This document shows positions 48,927-61,500 of a stretch of DNA of 64,000 bases, piece after piece (position 1 is the first letter of the stretch; every line of letters starts with the position of its first letter). The position numbers and the translations under genes are program-made. The stretch is taken from assembly GCF_000004075.3 (NCBI RefSeq), contig NC_026657.2:40286732-40350731 (forward strand), given 5' to 3'. The DNA comes from Cucumis sativus. Taxonomy: Eukaryota; Streptophyta; Magnoliopsida; Cucurbitales; Cucurbitaceae. A model generated the notes under the pieces. It did no database searches. It was not told the DNA's origin and was given only the letters and a program-made list of their open reading frames with translations.

Positions 48927-51826
48927 CCTCTCTGTACTTCCGATCCCTAAAACAACATTTCAAATATGCATCTTACATGCATTAGAACCCTAATTAATAT
49001 CCAATAATAAAAAATAAAAATAACCCAACAATTTCTTAATACATAGAACTAGCTTCAATATCCCAAACTTAAAGAATCCGAACACGAAATTCTCCATTAA
49101 AAAAATAAAACAAAAACGGATCCTCACCTATAATCAAACTACAAAAACTTCAAATTTCCAAAACACCTGAACTAATAAAATCCTCACAACTTCAAATAAA
49201 CACTTCCCTTCCCCATAAAACAACAATCAAAGTGGAATTAATATAAAAAACAGCACAATTCTATCTCGATATCCCAATTCTCCGCCTTTAGAATGAAATC
49301 ATGCAAAATTCTTCAAATAAACATCGAAAGCGGGCATAATCTAGCTGAAAATTAAAGAGGATGAAGGAAGAAATCGGAGAACTTACAAATTGAGAGAAGA
49401 TGATAATCAGATTGCTCGCTTTTCCGGACCTTGAAATGAGAGAGAAAGAGAGAAAAGAGAAAATGGAATTAGAAAGACGGTCCAGCTCTGTTGAGGCCAG
49501 TTGGCAAATGGAATTGCACCCTAATGGCTCTTTTTAATTCAAGGACATTTATGTCCTTACCTTTACGCTTGGGTGCCCGGATCTTCCGGGGACATTATTG
49601 TCAATTTCGGATGACGACAGTTTTAACTTTTATATTTCTCATTTGCCCCCTCAATAATTACTCAATTACATTTCACACCACCCACACACACACACACATA
49701 TATATAATTTCAAGTCCAATTTTATTTCAATATTTTCATACCATTTCTTTTCTTCCCAATATCAATCTATACTCTAATCGAATTGTATCAATTTTAGATT
49801 AAAATTTTTCTCTTTTTATACCCATACTCGATTAATCTCAGAAAACAACCTACAACATTGGAAATTGATCAAGCATCGTAAATTAAACTAATGCTCTTGA
49901 AACTTTTCATATTAAAAAATTATGCTTACTATTTATCACTTTATCGATTTTTTTATTTTTTTAGAAAAGTTCTTTAGGTTTATTTATATGTATTTTCAAT
50001 ATTTGGGATTGGAGTTTAATCACATTAGCAAGTTTATGATAGCTAAACCATGTTCATATTTACCATGGTATATGAGAATTGGTTGGGTACTAATAATTAT
50101 TTACCATTTTGTAAATAATAATTAAAAAAATCATTCCTACTCTAATTGTTCAGCAGATAAGGGAGAATTCAAACAACCAGTTTCTTAATCATTAAGTTAA
50201 ATTGTATTTATTTGTAGCACATTAAGAAAATGTTATTATAAATGAAAAAAGGAGAATAAATTATGCATTGTAAATATAAAAAACACACACCATTGTGAGA
50301 CTAAATTATAGAAAATCTAAAGTCTAAAGTCTCGATTCTAAGTTGTATGGTGGTATGTGTATCGTCGTGGAAATCAAAAGTGTGGTTGAAATGTATTACT
50401 CTTGAGGATGATTTTTTTCCAAAAGTGTGCTCATTCTTGTAACTTAGCTACACATTCGCTTACTAGAGTGTCTTTGTCATTTCTCCTTTTTTCTAGGCAA
50501 CGTCGTTTCTTCCTCCTCTTTGTAATATTTTGGTTTTTGTTTTTAGATCCTAACATTCTTTCTTGATTCTCCTCTGCCATTGGTTGTGGTTAGTTGATCT
50601 TTTCCTAACTAAGCTCTCTTTTAAGAAATTGTGTGGTGAAAGGTGTTTGTTTGGGTTAGGAGGTTCGGTTGCTTTGAGTGTTGTTTTCGTTTTGACCTTA
50701 GACTGGAACATCTTCTTTCCTTTTAGCAATACATTATCTTTAAAAAGAATTATATAGAAATCTCTTTTTAACTTTGAGATTTATTATTGATCTACAATTT
50801 TTCTAAAAAAATTGGTTCAAGAATGTCTTTACCGCTACCTTAATAGACAAAAGACAATAAGAAAATATCGAAGTTTAATGGACATATATATATCACTTGT
50901 AACAGTGACATATAAATAAAATGAATATTAAACTCAAGCCCAACAAAACTAAAGTTTATAAAAATAAGAAAATTAACGAATCTAGATCAATTAAAATAGT
51001 TGATGGTCCAAATTATTCTTTAAAATAAAAATATGTGATTATCATGATATTGTTATTTAATACTAAATACTTGGATGATTACTGTTGGATACTAATTAGT
51101 TTGAAAATGTGTGATTACCATTTAATTGTTATAAAAGTTGTGAATATAATTAAAACCTATTAATTAGTCAACTTAAGTAAAAATTTAAAAAATAGAATTA
51201 GTTCTTAATGAAAAAGTTGCATATCCCAACATAAACATTATCTTTCTCATGCATTTAGATTTTTACTGTTTAATATTAATATTCATGAAATAAAGTAAGG
51301 AGATTGATATAAAATATTAAGTAAAAAGTAAAACTATACTTATAAATTTTTGGAAATTGTATCTCTTAAAATTATTAAAATTAATTAGTTGTTCAATTTC
51401 GATCATCCATTAAGATTTCGTTTTAAAACTAGGAAAGCATAATCTTTAATTGTAATGATAAAACAAGGATTGATATTACATTATTAAAAATAAATGTTGG
51501 AAACAGAAGGGGATAGTAAAGAATTTTCATTAATATGAGCCATTTTTCCAAAATAATAATAATAATAATTTTAAAATTTTAAATCCTTTTTGGCAATTTT
51601 TCATTTACTACTTATAACGATTTTATCAAACTATATAATTTAAAATTAAATTCTAACTTTATAAACTCAATACAATATTTAAAAATGATAAAAATCATCT
51701 TTTGAGTTATGTATATTCGGATATGGGGCTAAGAATACTAAAACGCTAATTTCAAATTATATTTTGTTTGAATAAATTACTGTTATTTCCTTCTAAAAGA
51801 AGCATTATTAACAAACATGGTTACAA
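48927..51826. other. TOM2A upstream region and intergenic DNA to APRR2
   Basis: The first part (48927-49490) is the likely 5' leader and promoter of the TOM2A gene. Its TC/GA-rich block near 49425-49465 may lie near the transcription start; an untranslated first exon is possible because AG acceptor-like sequence occurs just before 48926. The remainder is AT-rich, with a (CA)n/(TA)n tract near 49684-49706, and holds no frame with family resemblance. Confidence 0.55.
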
Positions 51827-54800
51827 TCAGGGAGATCTGGAACCGTCGATTTGAGGAGGGACGGTGGAGATTCCTTTCTTAGAAAGCTCTGTGAGAACAC
51901 TCTCTGTAGAAGGAGGCTTAAGCCCTAATGGAAGGGGTGACCATGGCTTCTTCATTGCCTCTTTCACAATCTTGTCGACCACTTCCTCATCCTACCAAAA
52001 ATAAATTATCAATTTATTAGTTTCCAAATTGAATAATTATTCGATTTTTCTTTTGAAAAATTGTAATTGTTTTCTTACACCTCCATATTTTCTTGATTTT
52101 TTTTTTTTTTGTAAAAAATACAATATAGATGTATGAATGTAGTATTTATAAATTTAACTTTAATAAGTGGGAGTCTTTTCGCTTTGATAACTATTTCGTT
52201 TTTTCTAAAATTGAGCTTCCAATTACTATCTATTGTTTTGTTATTTACCTTCTATTCATATTTATAAAAAAAATAAAAAAAAGGTTAAATTATGTAAACT
52301 AGAAATAAAAAAGTTTTTTAAAAACAACAAATTTGACGAGTAATTCAAACTCTTTTACTTTTATATAAGAAAACTCAAATCACTTGTTATGCACAAGAGA
52401 GTTGTGTACAGATCGTATAAATATGATATATCAAATCAATATGATTGAGGCAGAGAAAAGAGTCTTTCCCAAAAAGTCATTTTCATTTTTTACTTTTTAC
52501 AAAATCGGTTTAAAATAAACTGTGAAAAATTTCACAAATTATTTTGAGTAACATACATACAAACAGTATTTTTTTTTATTTTAAAAAATAAACAATTTTA
52601 GGTTTGATCAAAACGAATAATCACAAAAAGCAAAAGAAAAGGAGGTTTATATTTACTGGTTGAAGATCAAATAAACCCTGAGGCATGCCATAGCTCTTAT
52701 TTACTGTATGCATATTGTGTTGTGACGCTGATACAAGCTGCAAAATAATAGCCAAAATAGAGCAGCCATAATTAAATAAATAAGGAAGGCTAAACCTCAG
52801 TTTAACTCTAGGTAAAAAGAAAAAAGGAAAAAAAATGCCTCTCACCTGAGGATATGAAAAATACGGAGCATGAGAAGGCGGCATCACAGGGCAACCCCAT
52901 GTATCAGCTTGCACCTACAACAAATAGTTCAAGCAAAATTATCATCCCAACATAGAAGCCATGGATTATGTTAATTTAAAGTCAATGAATTCATGCATTT
53001 AAGTTTCTTGTATTCAAACATAACGCGTCCAAATATCTAAAACATGTTAGATGATAAGTTTACAATTGGTCCACATCAAAGAGTTTACACTTCTTACACC
53101 ACTTGTTTGTTTGTTTGTTTTTTACACTTCGTTTTACTATTTCGTCTGTTCTTGAAGAATAGTAGCTTTAAAAAGTTTGTCACATCAAGTCTATAATTTA
53201 CATTAAAAAGATAATTTTGTACAAGTTTTGAAAATAAAACAAAATAAATGTATCCAAAAAAATTATTTATGTTTCTTATTTTTAAGTACCTATAATTTGA
53301 AAGCAAGAAATCTTCCTGTTAGTCCAAAACTATGTCTACAACATTACTTTTGTCATCGACAAAATCACTTTCTATTGAAATGTTGATGTTTGGCAAACAT
53401 TAAAATCATAATATAATAATTTAATTTATTTTCATAAATTCTTTTGAACTTTGGATTAACTTTTAAAGTGTTTAAATTTGAAAAACAAAATCTTTCGATA
53501 ACTTTTCAAGATGCATTTTAAAGAAATGAGATTGAAAATAATTATCTAAAAAAACTTTGAAGCAAATTTTAAGAAAATAGATTTTTAAAGTATATAAAAA
53601 CATAAAAAAATATAAGTGTTTAAATTTTAACTCATTCTAAAGAAAGTTTATTAAAAAAATATTTTTAAAAGACATTTTTTTATAAATAATTCAAACGCAG
53701 TTTAAAGTAATTTTTATATATTTAAAGTTGACTTTGGATTATTGTGTTTTTGGTTTATAAAATCCTTTTAGAATTATTACATCAATAATTACTAAAAAGG
53801 AGTATTTTTATTTTTATCAATAAATAAGTGAGATAATTTTACTTAAAAAGTGATTAATTTTTTTTACAATTATTGTGATTTTAGATTTTTTTCAAAATAA
53901 CTTTCTATTTTTTTTAAAAAGTGTAATTTTGACAGTAACAATGATTTTAACTCCATGAAATCATCCTACTTGTTGCACTTTGTGCAAATAACTACAGCGT
54001 ATTTAATCAGGTTGTTTGGGACTAGACTCATTATATGATAGTGGACTCTAAGAACAGAAAACGTTACCCCTGCGTAGGAATTCCAGGGCTGAATTCCAGG
54101 TTGTGGCCAATGGCGATAACCTAACGGACCCCAGACGTGGACATTAGGTGGATGGTCATTGGTCTGTCTCCATGTTGGATAAACAGCAGACACTGATATT
54201 CCACAGTTTGGATGATAAGAAGGGTAAGCCATTATAGGTTTCAAGTGATTGGTTTGTAATGTACTTCTTGTTGGATAATGTGACCACCTTGTATTTTCTT
54301 CTCTCTGCATCACATGTTTCTTTTGCATTCTGTACTTCTGCTTAAAACAAAATTAAAAAGAAATGGTGTCAATTTTGGTAAGTAATTAACAAAGAAATTA
54401 GGAGGTGAAGAGTTATTAAGAATATGGAATTAGAGCAAAGTCAGGTGACCACCTGGAGATGACTTGCAATGTTGTGCCTTGTCAAACCTTCAACTTTCAT
54501 AAGCTCAAGTATTTTGGAAGGAATTGCATGATCTATCCCTAACTGTTCAACTGCTTGAACAAAATTTCTATGTAGCTCTGGGGTCCAGTCCACCTAATAA
54601 ACCATATACCATTCAGAATCTCGTAAACTATGAAGCAGACACTCCATTTGAGGCTGGGTGTTCGAGTTAGATACACAAATTTCCATGGCTTATTTTTACT
54701 TGTTTATTTTTAGTTTCAGACATGTGGAACATGCTTGGGACACTTCTTCGACCTGCCTGGGACACTTACTTTTAAAAACAATTATCTAACCTTTTACGTT

Positions 54801-57690
54801 GGACCCCAATTTAAATTCCAACTCATCTATGTGCTTAAAGAAAAAGGAGACTATTTTTTTAACCAAAGATAAAAAGGACATAAACATAAAACGTGTCCGC
54901 GTTCATGTCCGTGCTTCTTAGCCTGTAAATAAGAAGTTTTTTTTTTTCTTTTTAACATTCATAATATACTTGGCTAGTTTATACATAAGCAAACAATCAT
55001 TGACCCTCTAACATTAAGTTGTCATCCACAGAAATTTGTGGGTGGGTGGGTGTGGCCACCTCAGTTAAATGATAACTCGATTTTGGCATGGAATTGTAAA
55101 AGTTACCCTGGATTCTTTTGTAAGCAGTTATCATAAAAACGACTTCAACGTTTTTTCCTATTTAATGTGTTTAAATTTTTGTCTTGATGAAGTGACATTC
55201 TTGAATTAGAAACACACTTTCACAGAAAAATCCCAGCCTTGATACAATGAAATGCCTGATGCAGGGACTTAATATATGGAGACAAAAGACACTCCTCATT
55301 AAACGTAAAATTAATATTACCTTTGAGTCGGATAATTTTACCTTTGTTTTCTTTGCTTTGGATCCAGCAGATTGGTTCACACCAGTTCTTGGATTGAGTT
55401 CTCAGCAGCTAAAGGATCACTCTTGACACCAATTTTTTTCTGCAAAGGGATGATTAACGTTACTCAGTACCATTATTAAAAAACTGCAAAGTTCTTGTCT
55501 TCTTTGACCATTACCTTGTCAGATAATTGAGGTTGGCCCTCCTGAATGGGGCCTTCACAAATTAAATCATGTGAAGTAGTTTCGACAAATTTAGACTGCA
55601 CATCTTTGTCCTTGCAATCTGTTTCCATTGAACAGTTCATTTGATCTCCGCTTTCCCAGCTAGCTTGCCTAGATGCTCCAAGGTTCAGTTGAGACCTATC
55701 ATCACTTCCTTCTGGTTGCTCCCACACAATATCCTGAATCCAAGAAAGAATTTCCATGTCTTCCGGAACTCCATTCTTGTCTTCATTCTGTAGTTGGAAT
55801 TGCATCAAGGATGCTACGGAGTCTTCATCCGGCTTTGAACTATTGGAATATGCCTTCTCAAAATATTGCTGGTTAATACTTTTGTCAATATAATTCTGTT
55901 TTTTTTGCATACCACAATTTTTGCTAGAACTGAACAATACCTTGTGAATGACATGCTGCCAGATATTCCTGAGTTTGTCCTCTGAGAGCGGTTTCAACAA
56001 GAACTCAACTGCACCAAGCTGAACGTAAATTGTAAATATAGATGCATAGACAATAATGCAAAACCATAGTTATGAGAATCAACTATTGGAGAACACACAT
56101 ATGATAGTGGAAAAGCTTCCTGCAACCAGTCAATCTATCCAAAGTAACCAGTCCCTAAGCAACTTGAAAGGACTGTGCTAAACTACTGTCCAGTTTTAGA
56201 ATCACCAAAGACAGAGGCCGTTTAAAGAGAGATTAGACTAGAATCCTTACCGCAATGCATTTCATCATGGTACTTAGGCAATGAACATCTGAAGTCACTG
56301 TGCCACAGAAAAACATAATCTCAGTGTCAGGTCAGGAACCCTAAAATTAGTTGAAAGAAGCTGTTAAACCTGTCTTGTTTATTCTGAGAACCTAGCTTTG
56401 CTTTTTTTAAGTAGTACAACAGCATATAAGGGTGAGATTTGGACATCTGACCTTTTGGTCCGAGATATGTATTTTTGTTAACTTACTTATTATAGGCAAG
56501 TCCTTGGAAGCGCCAAGCAACTTAAAACTCTCATCGTAATTTCTTGCACAAACCTGTGACCAAAGATTGTCCAAGAATTTAAACAAGACAGCAATAGTCC
56601 AATTATCATGAGAAGTGAATATTATCAAGTAAACATACCAGAGGAGTCAGCTTATGGCCTAAATGTATAATTCCGTTCAGAAAGTCATTAGTCATACCTC
56701 CAGAATTGCAACATGGAAGTTTCCCGGTGTGTTCAAAATTGCTGACGAAGCTTCCTTCTCATCAGTGCAGGAATAAACTGCAGTATGACAAGTGAATCTT
56801 CTCAACACACAGAAGTATAAAAGAAAGTAAAAAAGGAAACTTCTTAAAGGAATGGAGAACCTGAATTATACCAATTCAGAATTTAACAAGTTAATGATAT
56901 TTGGAAATACACATTTTGAGGGAAAAAATAGTGAAACTCTATAGTCGTTGAGTAGAAATAAGTGCATTTTCAATCTGTTTATAATTCCAGCCCATCCACT
57001 ATATATCTGATTATAGTAAACAAAATTTAATAAAAAATATTAAACATAGTTTTGGTACTCGAACTTTCATTAATGTACTACTTTGGTCTCTATTCTCTAT
57101 TTTTTTATTTATTATTTCTTTAGAATTTCAGCTTTAGTCCTCGAGTATAATTATATTCCACATGTACTCCTTACAATAAAGATGTATAACTATTTTATTG
57201 ACAATGTGATGTCATCTCACTCATTATCATTTTTTCAATAAATACTAAATATGCAATATAATGAAAGTTTAAGGTCCAAAATAAATTTCCAACCAAAAGG
57301 AACATGGATGGATAAAATTTCGAGCCTCAAATCATAACCAAGCGAAAAAAGAAAGAGGGCTAAGTTATACATGTAATTAGCATCCAAAGGTGGATTATAG
57401 AAAAGAGAATGCAGATCTCCTCAAGCAATCAAGTACCTTAAGATAGTTTCTTTGGGGCGTGAGTAAAGAAAACATATTTGAATCTTGAAAAAGACAGCAA
57501 AGAAACGTCGATTTTAAAGAAAGAGGATTTCTAGCAAAAAGATATTTTGAAATGTCTCACCAACATACTCCATTTCCTCAAGTTTTGATCTTATCTCGGT
57601 CGCTGAGAAACTGTCCCTATCAAGAAGAAGAACCCTCAGACCCTTGGGGAAGTCCTTCCATTCTTGTAAATCGTCGGCAGTGCAAACCAT
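51827..57690 (-). CDS. APRR2: APRR2/GLK-like pseudo-response regulator with GARP DNA-binding domain, frame-broken in exon 6
   Basis: This nuclear transcription factor is related to Arabidopsis APRR2 and the GOLDEN2-like factors; homologues control chlorophyll and pigment content of fruit in several crops. Exons in transcript order are 57561-57690, 56698-56777, 56487-56553, 56251-56297, 55515-56018, 55342-55439, 54453-54593, 54068-54337, 52846-52914, 52657-52737 and 51827-51991. Residues 1 to about 130 form a receiver-like domain ([36 protein letters not shown]). The phospho-acceptor Asp is replaced by Glu in AILEV, so it is a pseudo-receiver. The GARP domain begins [19 protein letters not shown] and ends SHLQ then KYRMQ across an intron. 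The carboxyl end keeps [18 protein letters not shown]. Exon 6 is 98 bases and needs 99: ENS runs out of frame before [15 protein letters not shown], as if one A were lost from AAA near 55400. As read, this stops translation before the GARP domain. Allowing for it gives 550 residues (Arabidopsis about 535). Confidence 0.9.
53730..53960. repeat. MITE-like dispersed repeat fragment, copy 3, in APRR2 intron
   Basis: This AT-rich block in the APRR2 intron between 54067 and 52915 has repeated AAGTGATT, GTGATTTTA and TGATTTTAACTCC segments that resemble the blocks near 7650 and 41090. The similarity is weaker than between those two. Boundaries are uncertain. Confidence 0.3.
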
Positions 57691-58551
57691 AGCTCGCTTG
57701 GCCTGTTTCTTCTTATATCACTGCTCATCGGCAAAAACTCAAACATCTTCAAACCATAAACTGATTTCAAATGGAAATTTAAACATATTTATATAAAGAA
57801 AAACATCGAACAGCTAATCGACGTCTCACAAATGTGCAAGAGCGAAACGCTCGAGGAAAAAAGTAACAAAAATGCGTACAAACGTCTCAGCTCAAGAGAT
57901 TACTCGTGAAAACGATAATGCATTTACACAAAAAGGCACATACACTATACAGTAACCATAAACATCCTGAACTCCAATTAATGAAGCAGAAAACCATTAT
58001 TCGAAGACTAAATCCTCAGAAAAACTTATATTCCCAACGTAACACATCAGGAAACAACCAAGCACAGAGATATAGAGATTTAAGAATCATATCGATTATC
58101 GAAATCCTTCCAACAGAAACGAAAATCAAACTCATGACAATCACGAGCAAAAAAACAACGCTGGAACATTGACGAATTATTAAAAAAAAAAAAAAAAAAA
58201 GCGAAAAAAGACGGAAAGGATATTACATCAATCACAGTTTCGTGTGTTGTTGCTCTGACGGACTGGTACGTAGGTTCAGCATCTACACAAATAAAGCAAG
58301 AAGAAATGGAGAGAGAGTGGAAATGTGAGAGATTACGGATCCTTACGATTGCGGACCACACCACTGCATCCATGGTAATGAAGAAAACTGTGGAATCTGT
58401 GGTTCAGTTTCAAAGATGGAAAGAAAATTTGAAGAGAAGAAATGGAAGAAGGAAAGCTTACAGTGTGGGGTGAAAATGATGAGACGAAGAAAGATGAACG
58501 AAAATTGAAGCGTACGTAGTTGAAATACTTTTGCCGGCTCCAACGATCATC

Positions 58552-58558
58552 TATTTAT
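58552..58558 (-). promoter_or_regulatory. Possible TATA box of the APRR2-like gene
   Basis: The minus strand reads CGATAAATAGATG about 865 bases upstream of the APRR2 ATG at 57690. If used, the long leader would contain the ATG at 58373 (frame starting MDAVVWSAIV) and so either an upstream open frame or a leader intron. The assignment rests on motif and the drop in sequence complexity beyond 58560. Confidence 0.4.
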
Positions 58559-58559
58559 C

Positions 58560-61500
58560 GGGAGACTTATTCTTCCCTTTCTAGAAATTGAAGTTTCGGT
58601 TTATACTATATGCTTCAACTTTTTGTACACTGTCACTCAAATACACACATGTGATGTTTTCTTATTAAATATTTTTTTATAATCTCATTGCCCGTTTTTG
58701 TAAAATATAAATGATCGGAATCTAAAAAAAAATTTCAAAAATTCAAAAATAAATTAAAATATTTACTGATCAAAATTTTAAATTATATGTTATAATTATA
58801 TATATATATATATATATAAAACTAAGAGAATAACAAAATTGTATTTTAATCCAGTGATAAAATTCTTCAATGATTGAATCATCATTTTATTTTATTTAGT
58901 TTTTGAAATACTGAAAACACTTTTTCATTTTTAATAATTGAATAGTTTTAAAATCAGTTTTAGGATAAAACATAAATTTAGTTGTTTAGAAATAAGTTTA
59001 CAAAATGGATTGTACTTAAATTTTTTCTTTTTCTCTCTCTAAAATCACTACACTCGCAATCACTTCCAAAAACATCCAAAGTTGAGGAGAACTAGAGCGC
59101 TTGAGCCCGAACCTATACTAAATTTATTAGTGATTATAATAGTTTTGCTAGATAAAGTACTGTTTTGTACTCATTAGAAACCACACTTGCTATTTCAAAC
59201 GATATTATATTCTATCTTCATATATATATATATATATATTACTACAATGTTTACTATTTTCTTTTCAAGCTAAAATAATTTACACCTAAATATATATTAT
59301 TGTTAGTGTAATCAAAACTAAAATAATTTACACTCCAAACATAATCTATTATATAAATCAATTATAATGATCAACTCCTTACTCCATATGCTCTTAACCG
59401 TTTGGGTAATGTAATTAAAATGTGCTTGAAATACATTTTCAAATAATTAATTTAAAAAATAAGTAATTATCGAAAAAATGACTGTATTTGATAATTTTTT
59501 TAAGGTATATTTTAAATAGTTTTTATTAAAAGATTAATATAAGTCCTCAAAATAAAGATTTAGGTCTAAAATAATGGCAGTTAATTTTTAAAATAAAAAT
59601 AAAAAATCAAATTTTATTAAAAAGATCATTATTAATTAAAATCCAATACAATATACACATACTTCATAGGTTTATATAATTTTATAAATCTTTGTCGTTG
59701 ATTTCAACGTTAATATATCATTCACATGTACTCTTATATTTTAACGTTATATATCATTCACATGTACTATTAACGTAAAAGTTGGTGGTGTCATAAGTTC
59801 ATAACAAATATGGTACATACGTGATTTGAAAATAGGGGTGTTTTTATAAAAAAATGGTAAAATGAGTTTTTAAAATATTTGAATAAAATGGATGAATTTT
59901 TGTTTTACTAGAATGTTTTATTGAAGAGAGGCATTCCACGTTATTTTCTTTTTTTTTTTTCTTTTAATTTTTTCTCTCTCGTGTTAACTTAAAAGAAGGA
60001 AAAGCAATGTCAGTGGGCCCATCTCATTTAACTTATTATTTTTAATTATTATTATTATTTTAATTATTATTATTCTTAACATTAATATTATTATTATTCT
60101 TTTAATGTTACTAATATTATTATTATTTTTCATTGCTCTGTCTATGTATCTATCTACCTATGTATATATTATACATGCTCTTAATTTGATTTTGTATACG
60201 TTTTAAGCAAAATTTTAAACTTATAAATGACTAGTGTTGTAACATTTGTCTAAATTTACGATATTAAAAGTTTAAATAACAAATTCACACAATTTTTTTA
60301 TAAAATAAAAAAAATAATTTACTTTTATTTTTCAATCACACACGTATACGCACAGAGTTGGTTTATTTTTATTATTGATTTATACCATATCTTTAAATTT
60401 ATCCTTTCATCTCCTATTACCTTTTTTTAATAATAAATCATTTTTAATATTTATAAATTCAAAATTACTAAAAAAAATTGTAACAAAAAAACATTCAAAA
60501 ATTAAATTTATACAATATTAAATTACAAAATTGACATTAATTGAATCTATACAAAAGTTATAAAGTGAAAAAATCATCCAAATATGAAAGAATAGTTAAT
60601 TTCAAGTGGAATAAATTAATCAATAAGTTTATTTAAATATATTGTTACACTATTTTTTATCGTTAAATAATAATAATAATATAAACAACAAACAATAATA
60701 AGCGGATAAGAATAATACTAATAACAACAATAATAAAAAAATTATATATAATATAATTTGAATGGCCTCACTGTGGGGCCCATTTCTCCTCTTTTTGAAA
60801 GAAATTAAAAAGAAAAGTAAAAAAAACCATCCCTTTTACCATGAACACACCTTTATTTAAAATTAATTTTTCTAAGATATTTTAAAATTAATTTTTAATA
60901 AGTATGTGGTACGGTAACTAAATCATTTTCTTTATGTTTTCTAAATAAGAAACTTGTTTTTAAAATTACAAAGAAAATTAAAAATAAAAGGATAAGTTTT
61001 CTTTAAAATACGTTTTGTTTTCTAAATCAAAAAACAAATTAATTTCAGTTGTCACTTATATAATTTAAATGAAAAAAAATGGTCAAAAATAGCCAAATGA
61101 ATAAAATATTTAGATTATAAAAATCAACCATAATAATTCATGTCTTTAGTTATTTTTTCTACGAGGTATAAATAATTATCTTTTTTCAAAAAATTATTTC
61201 ATTAATTATTTGAAACTAAAGATAACGTCAAATATAAAATTAAGCATTAATCAAAATTAAATAATTAAATGAAGAACATACTAATCTAAAAAATAGATTT
61301 AAAATTTAGAGTTCATAAAATATAACCTAAAGAAATTTAAGAACCAAATAAAACAATAAACTAAAAGAGTTTAAGTAATATCTCATAATTAAAACACTAA
61401 TTTGGATTACAATGAAGTTTGATTAAGAAGATCAAAGAAAGTATATGTCATGGTCACTTCATACCATAAAATAAATGGTGTGACATATACATTTACTCGT

